Source of the DNA: Thalassia testudinum | Lineage: Eukaryota; Streptophyta; Magnoliopsida; Alismatales; Hydrocharitaceae | Reading direction: 5' to 3' | NCBI GenBank assembly: GCA_037157565.1 | Contig: JAZHRO010000054.1 | Location: 20,133,501 to 20,197,500, forward strand | DNA: 64,000 bases | Shown: one piece after another, positions 33,001 to 44,313 of the stretch | Numbering within the stretch: the stretch's first letter is position 1 | Layout of the letters: the number at the start of each line of letters is the position of its first letter | The notes under the pieces: model-generated | What the model saw: only the letters and a program-made list of their open reading frames with translations | Database searches by the model: none | What the model was told of the DNA's origin: nothing | Translations under genes and position numbers: made by a program

Positions 33001-33145
33001 ATGGAAGCAAGTACCCCTGGTGAAGGTTTTGTGGAGGAGCCAGCGGTACGAGGAGGATACCTGGGAGCCTGAGGCAGTGATGCGGGAGCGGTACCCGGAG
33101 CTTTTTGCTGGTACATCCTTTCAGACCGGCTTCGGTCCTCTTTGA
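30061..33145 (+). pseudogene. pol remnant: protease end, RT, RNase H, integrase, chromodomain
   Basis: Recognisable in order: protease flap with VILGMGWLSAY (about 30190), RT with [10 protein letters not shown] and FIDDVLIYS (near 30770 and 30965), RNase H with ELAAVVF and TDHKSL, integrase with HHCC zinc site and SDQDTR, then a chromodomain ending near 33140 (VLWRSQRYEEDTWEPEAVMRERYPELF). Nonsense codons at 30548, 30946, 31018, 31443, 31791 and 32349 match sense codons in the copy at 52007-55323. A deletion near 31245, equivalent to 53239-53425 there, removes the RT-RNase H linker and the first RNase H aspartate. The sequence is not translatable. Confidence 0.9.
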
Positions 33146-33189
33146 GTTTGTTATGCATATATCGTTCTTTTCCGCACCCTAGTTAGAGC

Positions 33190-33209
33190 AAGTTTCGGGG
33201 ATGAAACTT
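33190..33209 (+). promoter_or_regulatory. Hairpin upstream of the 3' LTR
   Basis: AAGTTTCG, GGGA, TGAAACTT: an inverted repeat with a four-base loop just upstream of the 3' LTR. One arm has a C-to-T change relative to the copy at 55370-55389, where all eight pairs are intact. Confidence 0.5.
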
Positions 33210-33227
33210 CCTTTGAGTTTGTTATAT

Positions 33228-34857
33228 TGTTATAACCGGGCATCAAGCGTCGTTTAAGACGTCTGGGAAGCAGTCCAGATGTCTGGAATTAAATTTTTTT
33301 GACGTGTGGGTTCGCGTCTGCGCGCATGCGTGCACAGACTAAACCCGCTGCTCTCCTTCTTCTCTTTCCTCTCCCTCCCTACAGACACAGCTTTTCTCTT
33401 TCTCTCTCCCCGCGACTGCCTTCAAATACACCTCTCCCACTCCCTCACCCTCACTCCACCGCCTTCTTCTTCTTCTTCCTGTTAGCGAGAGAGCAAGCGG
33501 GCGAGAGCAGCAGCCGCGACTGCTGCGAGTGAGTGGGGAGGAAGAGCTGTTGAGAGAGGAAGAGGGAGCTTGACCGCGAGGTTGCGAGCTCGCCGCAGCA
33601 GCCGGAGCCGACCGGTGGGTGCGCAGCAAGCGTGGGATGCCGCGGAGAAGCTGCTGCAACTCAGGCAGCAGGCAGGCGTGGCGTGGCACAGCCGTGCGTT
33701 GCGGGCGGAGGGCGAGACGTCTGAACTTACGTCCAGACGACAAAGGAGACGTCTGGAGCAAGGTCCAGACGTCTGAAAGGTACGCTATTTTATTTTCTTC
33801 CTCTTTCGGATGTACGGCCATGCAGCCGTTTCCGCCGAAGTCTTCTGCTTCCTTTGGTGTTGAGAGTAGGTGCGTGTGTATGTAGGTTTGTTCGGGAAGG
33901 CGCAAGGGCACGCCATCCCACACAGATCAGACGTCTGGGCACGGCGCCAGACGACGGAGAGGGTCTTCAGACGTCTGGAGTGACAGTCGGACGTCTGGAA
34001 ACTAAGTCCAGACGGTTCAGCGGGCTTCTGGACGTTTGAAGGATCGCGCAGATTGAGGTATGACCTGAGCGATCAATTAAGACATCTGGAGGAAGTTCCA
34101 GACGTCTGATTTTGGATAGACTCGTCGTTTTTGACCCGTTTAGGATCCGTTCGGAGTCCGTTTTCGGCGTTTCAAGTTTCGTTCTTCTCGGATTTAGTTC
34201 CTCTACCTATTTACGGTAATTATATCCTATTCTGAGTAGCTCCTTGTAATTGATCCTTGTATTAGGACCCCATTCCGTTGCAGCTTTGGGGGTTACGGAG
34301 GCACGTGGATCTGCCGTTCACGCCCCCATTACTCCCGGTTTCGCAGGTAGAGTGGCTTCCTTAGTTAATTACAAACATTAATGCATATCTGAAATAAATG
34401 ATAGATCCTAGGGTATGGCATGAATCCTAGGACCTGAAAACTAGAGTGAATGATAGATCCTAGGGTATGGCATGAATCCTAGGAACAGAAACACTGAAAC
34501 GAATGTCTTGAATGCCTAAATTGCAGTATCGGATAAGTATATAGAATAATGATAATTGTCTGTAAATGGATAACAGCCGCCTGTAAACTGTAAAGTATTA
34601 TTAGCAACTGTCGCATGTAAATTCCGGTTGGTTACAATTACATACGAGCTGCCTGTACAAGAATGAGAAATGGAAATATGAACTACTTGCGAATAAACTT
34701 GAAATGTAAATAATAAAGTTGCATACCACATGTGTAGAACTTGAGAAAGGAAACCAGAAACAATGAAACCTAGTATGGCTTGACGACTGGGTCTTGGGAT
34801 TAGTCGAGTCGGTCCGATTCTCGTATCTCACAGGGATTCGGGAACCAGGTTGTAACA
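33228..34857 (+). repeat. 3' LTR of the Tekay-like element with internal deletion
   Basis: At 1630 bp it is much shorter than its 2.83-kb partner. The sequence follows the 5' LTR up to about 34785 (equivalent to 25142) and then jumps to the last 75 bases (equivalent to 29033). The breakpoints share only GAC. A second loss near 33700 removed the direct repeat around the GGGAAAATTTCCC block. Confidence 0.88.
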
Positions 34858-34917
34858 ATGTCTAACTAGCACCTTTGTTGCTATTGTTTTTGCTACCTTT
34901 GCTAACCAATGGCATCT

Positions 34918-37537
34918 TGTTACGATCCGATTCCCGGATCCCTATAGGACCCGAGACCGGCTCGCCTCGACTGATCCCAAAACCTAATCGTCAAACAAGA
35001 AATAACCAAAAAGCAGGAAAGTAAACCACATTCACATATGCAATATAACTAAACAGAAGAAAAGTACAAAGCAGTAAAAGAAAGTAGAACCGTTGTTCCA
35101 TTACATGCCACCCTAATAACAAAAACAACGGAAACAGAAGTAAACAGTAGAGTCAGACAGTAACTAGTAGTCCAATACTTACTACAACAGTAAGGGAACG
35201 AAAAAGAAGTGCTGAAAACTACGACTGGGCCCAGCACCCTCTGTAGCCGGAAGCTCGGTCTACTCAACTCCTGGTCCTGAATGGTATATGAAAAGACAGA
35301 GTAAGCGAACGCTGAGTAGAGTGGTATCTATACTATCTAAAATAGTAAGAGCAATAGGTTTAATTCTCTTTTCTATTTATCTATTTTATGTGTATTTCCT
35401 TGTTATCCGTTTCTCTCAAACATCCAGATATTCTTGATCTAGCATGTTCCTCGTGGGAACGATCTTGATTGCAGTCTTTTCCGAAAAGTAGAAGGTACAC
35501 GTGCTGCTCTCCTGGTTGGGAGAGTCCCCCGTGGTAGTCCTACACCCAGTCAACCACCCTGAGGTCACTGTCGAGATGCAGCGATGACTACGGCAAGCAT
35601 GATAAGCGCACGGGTAGCTTTCCCTCACTGACACGCGGTCAGTTGTTTCCGCTAGTGGGTATGCCCAGAGTACAGCATGGAACAGTATAGGGCCTTGCCA
35701 TCTCAGAACAGAGGTCTCACTCCTCAGAACCAAACAGGGGTTTCGCCTCTCCACAGTCCACGCACTCTCGTCTGACTACCCCGGTTTGCCCAGAAGGCCT
35801 AATAAGTCGGTGTAGGGTGGCTAGCTGAATCCCGGGCCCTGTGGGGTGGCTAGCTCTTTCCCTACATTAGTAGCTCGCCTTGGTACCGCGTACACGAGGG
35901 CCAATAGGAGTTGGTGTAGAATGGCCAATCCTAACCCCAAGTCTCAACCCAAGGGCGGCTAACTCCGCTTTACACGAAAAGGGGGCAGTTGCTCTCCTTG
36001 GTACCACGTACTCAAGGGCCAGTACACTTCCTGTCTACATTCCAGGTTTCCATCTAACCACAGGAGTTCTACTCCTAATTCCCCGTAGGGTTCATGCTTA
36101 TGTTCACCATTCACAATTCATTTCTTGTCCATATATAGGCATTTCGTATTTTCATAATTCGATACATGCAACTGGTGATTTCATAGGTAATTATTCATAG
36201 TTTACAAGCAACTCATAATTATAATACAAGCAATTACTAACAGTTTAGCTCAATCATGCGTGCAAGTACATTATACAGCACAAATGGTTCATTCATTTCT
36301 CTATCCTAAGGTTCATGCCACATCCTAGGGTTCCATTGGCTATTTCCACAAGCACATTCTTATTTAAATATCATTAACAGAATTAACCACTCTACCAGAC
36401 AATTCAGGAGTAATGGGGGCTCGAACCGCAGACCCAGGTGTCTTTGCGAGCCCCAAACATGCAGCAGGCTGAAATCCTATATCAGGGAATACATCACAAA
36501 AGGAGGGTTCAAAATAGTGTACAAAGGTCTCTAATATGTAGAGAAACTCGCAAGGAAACACAGGTACTTCGTTTGAGTAAAACGGACCCCGATCGGACCC
36601 CAAATTTGTCAAAAACGTGCCTACTATTCAAAATTAGACGTCTGGGAACAAGTCCAGACGTTTTAAAAGGTACTAGAGCCTTACCTTAAGTCCCTACGAT
36701 GTCCTCTGACATCCAGGCCTTCTCTACGATTGTCTGAAGGCAGTTCCAGACGTCGGTCTATGCCTCCAGTCATTTGGATGCACCTCCGGACGTCTAGCGA
36801 TCTGATCAGTTGTCCAAAAGTGCGGTGTCCGTGCTCCTTCCCAAGGCTGCACCTGTGTACGACAACGCAGGCGCGATCAGCCGACACATATCCCTGTTGC
36901 GATATGCATGGCGCAGGGAGATTACGTACCTTTACGATAAATGAGCTTTCAGACGTCTGGCCTTAACTCCAGACGTCCAGGTACTCCGTCAGTCATCTGG
37001 ACTCCACTCCAGACATCTGATACTGGAAAACTTTCAGTACCAGGACCTCCTCCCAACGCTCTCCGCTGCGCTCCACCTCGCGCCGCCACAGCTCTAGTCG
37101 CTGTAGATGGTCAGGAGGTCGCCTCCCCGAGTTCCCTCCTCCTCCTGCACGCACCTGCGGTAGCCGTGTGAGCTCCCCCAAGCTTCCACCGAAGCTCTCC
37201 AACCTCGGCCTCCTCCTCCTCTTGCACTCTCCTCCTTCTCCCTCTCGCTCTCCCTTGCTCACCTCCTCTCGCCACTCCCGTAAGCTCTGAAGGTGACGGT
37301 GGTGGTGTGTGGAGTGGAGAGGAGAGGAGGGGAGGGGCTTAAATAGATGGCGTCGGGGGTTTTAGGGTTCGGGGAAGGAAAGGAAAGGAGAGAGAGGAAG
37401 AAGGTCCTGTGCATCGCCCGCGCGTAGGGTGCAGTGTGTATACAAAAATTTCATTTTCAGACATTCGGGAAAGGTTCCAGACGTCTGACTGAGACTCCAA
37501 ACGTCTTAAAAGGTTAAAAGTGTGACGGGTCTTTACA
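34918..37537 (-). repeat. Solo Tekay-like LTR, minus strand, with perfect TSD
   Basis: This 2620-bp LTR starts on the minus strand with TGTAAAGACCC (37537) and ends with GATCGTAACA at 34918. A perfect duplication CATCT flanks it (34913-34917 and 37538-37542). It belongs to the same subfamily as 20570-23332. AGACGTCT motifs cluster at 36640-37020 and 37455-37510. The minus-strand TATA-like box CTATTTAAG is at about 37338-37346, and the donor-like AAAG|GTACGT near 36930. Confidence 0.9.
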
Positions 37538-37635
37538 CATCTTCATCTTGACCATCCCAACATCCATATTCTCCGTCACCAATTATTAGATTTACGCTTT
37601 TCGGATTCTTTTCCTTGTAAGACTTGTCATCTTGG

Positions 37636-39665
37636 TGATGAGAACCTCATCATGAACCCTAACTAACACAATTTAATCTAAATAAGTGTGAAGAAGCTCC
37701 TATAAAACCTAAAGAGAGGCTTAACTCAGAGAATTCTGAGTTAATGAATAAGACAAATCATAAGGGGTAAAACTGTAATTTTACCAATGTAGTACGCAAA
37801 CAGGGTAATTAAGGGTCTAAACACAGGTCAAATGAGCTTAATAAGGAGGGAAGTGGGATGATCTGATCTAAAAAGGGTTATAGCAACTTCTAAGAATTAA
37901 ATGGCATCCTATAACCCTAAAACAAGTCCACTTTAATTCATGAGGTTTGAGGTAGGATAAAAATCAACTAAACCCTCTAAAATTCATGGAAAAATATTCC
38001 CTAGGGTTTATAACCTTCAATTTGGCCTTTTCAACCTATTTTGACCTAAAATGAGAATCATGCCCAATTTATGACTTAATTTGGGTTTTTGCGCAAATTG
38101 ATCGGTCAAACATGGTCCAACCTAAAATCAAGTTTCACCATTAAAATCCTTAGGTTCAAATTACGCTGATATAAAAATGTGAGCCTAAAAAAAGACCATC
38201 TTGACAGACTTTACAAATTGGTCCTCGTAAATTACTTTTTGAGCCTTATCTTTTGAAACCCTTGCACATGACCCCTATCTTTCTCGTCGTTCTTTGTAGA
38301 ATGGTCCTCCCTGCCATTTCTGCGCAGCGCCATACCTCCAGCGACCTTGCGCGGAGGATGGTGCCGCGCATGGCAAGGCGCCCGTCCTCAGGAACAAGTG
38401 GGGGGTTCCCTACGTCGTCCTCTGTCGCAGGGACCCTCCCCTAACCTCTACAACTGGCCATGCCTCTCGTGCGAACGCATGAAAGGAATGGGTGTCCATT
38501 TTCGGCCATCTCCGGCGAGCACGGCACATCGCCTCCTCGGTCTCCTCTCCTCGCCAGTGCCTTTATAAGGAGTGGCAGGGTATGCCGTCTCCATCAAGCT
38601 ACTTCTGGCAGAGAAAAACCCTAGATTTCATCTCTCCCCTCTCCGGTCAGAGTGCCCTAGCTTCCGGCGATCCTCCCTCCTCCTCCTTGTCACTCTGCTG
38701 CCATATCTGCAGCAGAGCCCACTCTGCCCCGTCTTCCTATGCCAGGCCGCACCAGCGGGCGTCCTCAGATCTCCTCCTCGTTGCCGATAACCCCCTCCTG
38801 GGCACCTTCATCCCCAGCTCCGGCAGGCACGAGCTGGATGCCTTCCTCTCACTCTTCGTCAACTAAGTAGGTAGGAATCTTCCCCTCTCTCTCCCTTATA
38901 TTTTCCCCTTCTTAATTTACCATTTCAACCCACCCACTGCCACTGTCCATCACCACTTTCCCCATCTCCGGCCGCCATCTCTGGCGAGGTCCCTCCACCT
39001 CCACAAACCAGTTCACCCTCGCCGACAAGCCCAGAAGCTCCCCCTCACTCCACTCAAATGTTTCCCGCACTCCATTCACTGCTTTTCACTCCATTCACCG
39101 CTCGGAAGGGCAGCAGCCAGAGCAGAAGAAGGCAGGCTGAAGAAGAAAGAAAGAAGATGCAAAGAAAAAGAAGACAGGAAGGAGAAAGAAAGAAAGAAGA
39201 GAAGCAGGCAGAGCAGAAGAAAAAGAAGAAGAAGAAGAAAAGAAGGAAGAAGAAAGGAAGACTTAGCAGATTAAAGAAAGAAAAGGCAGAAGCCTCTGTA
39301 GCCGTAAGGAAGAAGAGAAGAAAATCAGAGAGGAAGAAAGGAGAAAGAGAAAGGGTCACCACAGCCGCAGCAAAGAAAAGAAGAGAGAAGAAGGCAGATT
39401 GAGGAAGAGAAGAATCAGCTGAAAGAGAAGAAGAAAAGAGAAGAGGAAGAGAGAAGAAGAAGAAGCCAAAAAAAAAAGAGAACTTTTGCTCCCTCTCTCT
39501 CTCTTATTCTTTTTGTAGCAAAATTGTGAACCTTTATGTTTCTAGAATTATAGTTGCTCCCTGAGTTCGACCTCGGGAAACTTGTCATTCCGAGTAATAA
39601 ATTGTACTAAACTGGTAACTGTTTTGTCATATACCACAACGACCATAATAACCATAAAGACCAAA
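37636..39665 (+). repeat. 5' LTR of the right-hand Athila-like element
   Basis: It starts with the terminal hairpin TGATGAG-AAC-CTCATCA. The TATA box is at 38562-38569 and the U3 palindrome at 38456-38493. A donor-like TAG|GTAGGAAT is at 38871. A purine-rich run (39110-39480) gives lysine/glutamate-rich open frames that are not genes. The 3' boundary is approximate: the usual CA end and primer site are missing between about 39655 and 39690. Confidence 0.8.
38456..38569 (+). promoter_or_regulatory. LTR core promoter: palindrome plus TATA box
   Basis: The inverted repeat at 38456-38493 has arms GGCCATGCCTCTCGTGCG and CGCATGAAAGGAATGGGT around AA; 13 of 18 positions pair. The TATA box TTTATAAG starts 69 bp later. 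Confidence 0.5.
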
Positions 39666-39775
39666 ACACGCGAAGCCATTAATTCACGATTTTTGAGTTT
39701 CTATTGATCTCTTCTCTTTTGTTGTGCAAGCACAGGAAATTAAGAGGACAACAAGCAGCCACACAACAACCACAC

Positions 39776-42411
39776 TGGTGTCGAAACTCTCGTCTATAGT
39801 TTCATTATTTCGTCGTAGTATAGCATAGAGAAGTGGTTACCAGTTTAATACAATTTGTTACTCGGAAATAAAAGAGTTCCCGAGATCGAACTCAGGGAGC
39901 AAGTTGTATTCTAGAAGTACAATGTTTCTATTACAAAAATAAGAGAGAGAGAGGGAGAAATAAATCTGAGTCTTGTGGCTTCTCTTCTCTCTCTTAGCTC
40001 ATCTTCTTCTTTTCTCGGATCTTCTTCCTTGATCTTCTGCTTCTTCTATTTCTTTTCTTCTTCAGAGCTTCTCGTCTTCTTCTCTTTATCTTCTCTTTTC
40101 TTCTCTTCTTTCAGCTCTGTCTTCCTTGTGCTTCTCTTTTCTTCCTCTGCAGAGCGTCGTCTGATTTTCCAATCAGACGACTTAAGTTGCCGCTGCTACA
40201 GTGCTGCTTGGTGCTCCTCCTTCTTCTTCCTTCAGTCTTTCTTCGTCGGCCTTCTTCTTCTCTACCTCGCTTTTTCCTCTGCGGTCTGCCTTCTCTTCTT
40301 CCTCTGTGCCTGCACACTCACAGATTGGTCAGGGCAAAAAACTACTCTACCCTCCCCTGCGTCTCTCTCTCTCAGATTTCGCTCGTAGGATAGCTCCCCC
40401 AGAGCTGCCGGGTATTCGGGTACGGGTCGCGCCCGGGACCAGGCCCACCGGCATGCGGTGGTGGGCGAGTGCAGGTCGGGTAAACGGGTCGGGCCAGGTC
40501 TGTGGGGGGTGCTCGCGGACGAGGCCGGGTGAGCGGGTGAGAGGGACCTCACCCCGTGTGCTGAGGCGATAAGCCTATAGCACTTTTTACCTTTATATGG
40601 GTGCACGGCTGCAGAATCTTCCGAGGTGGGACTAAATGTCCCACCCCAATTGGGCGCCTCCAGCTGAGAGAGCTGCAGGCCTGGGCGAAGGCAGGAAGGC
40701 GAAGCGTGCAGCCTGGAGAGTCGAGGCTGGGCAGGGCGAGGCTGCAGCTGCAGGCGGAAGGAGCTCCACCTGCTTAGCAATGGCGGCGGAGGGCAGGTGA
40801 CCTGTTCATAGTAAAATGGCCTCTCGGCCTAATCAGACAAGCTGGGGACCTTCGCCGTGACACGGCGAAGGTGGTGCAGGGTCTGGCAGGTCGTGGGGTG
40901 GTGTCTGGCGGCGGCCCTAGGTCGGACTGCGACCGGAAAAGTGGGTTTGTTCGGGGGAGTGTTGTGGGGATGTGGAGTGGTGGTGGAGGGGAGAGGGGTG
41001 TCGGGTGAGGTGAGGCGGAGCTTTTGGGGTAGGTGGCGAGTTGTGTGGAGTGGTGGATTGACGGGGGCAACTCGCCGGAGAGTGGCCGGAGATGGAGAAG
41101 GTGAGGGCGGTCAGGTCGGTCGAGGGTTTAATCAAATGTAAAATAGTGAGGAAAAGAAAGAGGGGGAAGTGGGGAGAAGTTCTGACCTAGTTGTAGAGTC
41201 GAAGGGGGACGGAGTAGGGCGACAATCGTATCGACTATCGCCGGAGAAGAAGGTGCCCAGAGAGAGGGGGGCGGCGGCGAGGAGAGAGCGGGAGAGCGCG
41301 CGCTGGGTACGGCGCGACGCGGGAAGAGCGGGCGAAGGCGGCTCTGCTGCTGGTACTGCGGTAGAGTGACGAGGAGGAGGAGGAAGAACCACCGGAGCTG
41401 GAGGGCTTCTGCCGGAGTGGGAAGAGAGGAAGGAGGGGGGTGTTTCTCCGTCAGATCCGAGCTGTTGAATGCGGCAGACGGTGGCGGCTTTTATAGAGGC
41501 GAAATCAGAGAGGAGGGCGGAGGGAGGCGACATGCCTCCCTCACCGGAGGATGGCCAGATTGCAACCCATACCTTGCGCACGTTCGCACGGAAGGTGTGG
41601 GTGATGGCAGAGATCGTGGAGGTGTCCCTGCGACAGCAGACGTTGCAGGGAACACCCCGTTGTCTTGGCAGGGGGTCGCCCTCACCCTGCACGGCGCCAT
41701 GCCTCGCCGGAGCATGGTGCTGCTCAGGGTTTTGCAAGGAGGACCCAAATGCAAAAACGATGAAGACTTAGGGGCCAAAATGCGAGGGTTTCAAAAGTTG
41801 AGGGTCAAAAAGTAATGGATGAGGACCAAAATGAAAAGTCGGTCAAGAAGGTCTCTTCTTAGGCTCAAGTTTTTATGCATGACTAAATGGGGCCTAAGGA
41901 TTCTAATGGTGAATTTTATTTCTAGGTCAGATCTTGTTTGATCGGCCAATTTACGTAAAAACCTAAATTAAATTATTAATTGGGCATGGTTCTCAATGTA
42001 GGTCAAAATGGGTTCCTAAGGCCAAATTGAAGGTTCTAAACCCTAGAGATTATTTTTCTATGAATTTTAGAGGGTTTAGTAGATTTTTTCTTTGCCTCGA
42101 ACCTCTTGAATTGAAATGGGTTTGTTTTAGGGTTACAGATTGTCATTTAATTCCTTGGAGTTACTGTAGCCCTTATCAGATCAGATCATTCCACTTTCCT
42201 TCTTATTAGGTTAATTTGACCTATGTTTGGACCCTGAGTTACCCTGTTTGCAGATTGTGCTGGTAAAATTACATTTTTACCCCTTATGACTTGTTTTCTT
42301 CTTAAACTCAGAATTCTTTGAGTTAAGCCTTTCTTTGAGTTATGTAGGAGCTTTTATCCTCTGTATTAGGTCAAAATGAGCTAGTTATGGCTCATGATGA
42401 GGTTCTCATCA
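39776..42411 (-). repeat. 3' LTR of the non-autonomous element
   Basis: This 2636-bp LTR reads on the minus strand from TGATGAG (42411) to GACACCA (39776). It matches the 5' LTR closely; the 36-bp length difference is explained by loss of one copy of a segment bounded by the direct repeat AGCTGCAGGC (present at 58270-58330, absent near 40675). It carries the CCTTCGCCGTG/CACGGCGAAGG palindrome (40849-40871). Confidence 0.92.
41488..41602 (-). promoter_or_regulatory. LTR core promoter: TATA box plus two palindromes
   Basis: Minus-strand TATA box CTATAAAAG (41488-41496). A palindrome GAGGGAGGC/GCCTCCCTC lies at 41520-41542. The distal palindrome is at 41565-41602 (plus-strand arms ACCCATACCTTGCGCACG and CGCACGGAAGGTGTGGGT), 68 bp from the TATA box. 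Confidence 0.6.
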
Positions 42412-44313
42412 TACCCCCATGCCTAGCTTTTGCTAGTCCCTTAGCAAAAACTTAAGGTTTCAACCTTTGTTCTAGACCATGAAGTTCTTAATAGCTTCAG
42501 ATAAGTTCTTTTTTATTTGAGCTTAGATTAGGTTAGAATGCTGACCATAGGCCTAAAAGGTACTCTAGTACCAATCAAGATCCAGATCTGTTTAGCCTCA
42601 GCCTCAGTCCTTAGCAAAGGTTTTTAAGGCTTACAAGAACTAACCTAAGGTCTATTGGACTTTGTGGTTAAAGCACCCGTGCTTGAAATGCTTTTAGCCC
42701 TGGCTCAATTCGCAGTGCGTTTTGTAAGAGAGAGAGAGATAGAAAAATTTTCTATTTGGAGAGTTTTCTCTCTCTTTTTCTTTTTAATTCTAGCTTAGGA
42801 TTGGCTTTTCAACACGGTCTGTATCAGATTCCTTGCTCCCATCATTAATCCTCAAGGGTTCCTGGCAATCGATGCTTCGAGATAACACCACCCATGGCAA
42901 CCCCCGGAACCCTGGCTATTGAGATTTCGAGATAATCCCATCCATGGTGTTCCGTGGCCGAATCCAGACCCTGGCAATTGACACTTCGTGATAATGACAT
43001 CCATGGAATTTGAACCAGCAAAGTGCTTACATGCCCCCAGTAGGATATGTAAATATCCTAAGAGACAAGCACCGAGCATATGATATTTTGTTACGCATCT
43101 TCGAGGGGATTTCCCGCCTCTCCTCGCTGGGAACTCATCCAAATCAACTTGTGTTGATCGGCCGCTCCTACTCTAGGTGTGCTTTTCAGAATTTTTTGAC
43201 GCTTCTGCGTGATTTTTGATTTTTATGCTTACTGAACCAGGCTGTGTGTGGGGTTAGGATGCTTAGGTTACTGAGTCCCGTAAATCAAAAGTTAGTTAAT
43301 GAGACCAAATACTCCCTAAGCCTTGGACCTAATACTTAAGCTTTTCATTTTCTTCAACCTCTTGAGGAATGTCTAGATCTTAATGGGTACTAAGAGTCTA
43401 TCCAAGAATGCCTAAGGTTTGCTTTCTTACTAATCTCACCATGCACTTTTCATTTCTTTTCTTGAATGAGGTCTAGAACTTAGGTTAATTCCTTAGTTTA
43501 TTACTAATGACTATCACTTTTTCTTTCATCTTTGTGCTCCCTTTTTTTCTTTTGTTTCTTTTTCTCCTCCTCCTTCACAAAATTTTCTTTCCTCCCTCAT
43601 TTTATTCTTCTTTTTTCAAATTTTTTTTTTAATTTTTATGGTGTTTTTGGTATATGTGAATTTTTTTGTTTAAAACCTTTTCTTACAAGTTTTGCACTTT
43701 TATACCCCCCCCCCATGCCTAAGGTTTACAATGTCCTCATTGTGACTTAGGGGGTTTTTTATTTACTTAGTTCATTCCTTAAGACAGAAATTTGGATGAG
43801 TGAATCGGTCGGGATGAATTTTGCGGACAATTTCTAATCCCAGATGCAAACATCTGAGGTGGGGTCGGCTGTCTTAAAGTGTGAACCTTAAGTGCATAAA
43901 GGTGTCAAAAAGGTTTTAGGTTTTCTAAGAGAATGACGGGCTGCCTCCTGTTGAGCGCTAAATTTGATGCCTTCAGCCAAGCGAAAAATGGAATGGAGAG
44001 GGAATGGTCAAATCAGCGGAGTTTTGCATAACAAGCACCTTGATCAAGAGCCTGGTTGGTCCAACCAGGTGCTTGTTCAGATCAACAGGCTGATGATGCA
44101 GCCCAAACCCAATCAATCTGGTGGGTTGATAGATGTAAATCAAGAGGTGAGGAACCCACCATATACTATGAAGCTCAGATGGATGTGGAAATGTGAATGC
44201 GGGGTTTGGCTGAGTCAAGTCAGCCTGGTCAAGGCAGGGACCCGTATCATAATTAGTGAATGACGCGGAAACCCTACAGGGGTGATCAGAGAACGATGGA
44301 GCAAGTCTTTTGT
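42412..44313 (-). other. 3' non-coding part of the non-autonomous element, with polypurine tract
   Basis: Next to the LTR the minus strand reads CTAGGCATGGGGGTA (42412-42426), a polypurine-tract-like sequence. A second, longer copy of the same motif (ten Gs) is at 43705-43720. The remainder is AT-rich, with a local inverted repeat (AGAGAGAG...CTCTCTCT) near 42730-42780 and a strong hairpin at 44031-44076. No ORF of note. Confidence 0.6.
42861..43010 (-). repeat. Three imperfect tandem repeats of 50-59 bp
   Basis: Units start at 42861, 42911 and 42970. Each has CCTGGC(A/T)AT, then TTCG(A/T)GATAA, then CCATGG. They are diverged from each other. They lie in the non-coding tail of the non-autonomous element. 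Confidence 0.7.

Larger units (their letters stand above)
23529..34857 (+). mobile_element. Tekay/Del-like chromovirus (Ty3), decayed
   Basis: Both LTRs begin TGTTATAACCGG; the 5' LTR ends in CGTAACA at 29106 and the 3' LTR in TGTAACA at 34857. Flanks ATATC (23524-23528) and ATGTC (34858-34862) are a five-base duplication with one change. An initiator-tRNA-Met primer site follows the 5' LTR. The body encodes remnants of Gag, protease, RT, RNase H, integrase and a C-terminal chromodomain, the order of the Tekay/Del lineage. The 5' LTR is interrupted by an Athila-like solo LTR, gag and RNase H carry deletions, and the 3' LTR lacks over 1 kb. It cannot be autonomous. Confidence 0.9.

Noticed and set aside
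32229..33158. 309-codon minus-strand frame opposite integrase
   Set aside because: It is antisense to well-conserved integrase and chromodomain sequence. The equivalent minus-strand frame at 54410-55102 is also a shadow of GC-rich coding sequence.
39058..39402. Lysine/glutamate-rich 114-codon frame resembling a nucleolar protein
   Set aside because: Purine-rich complement of the same LTR tract; no start context or conservation as protein.
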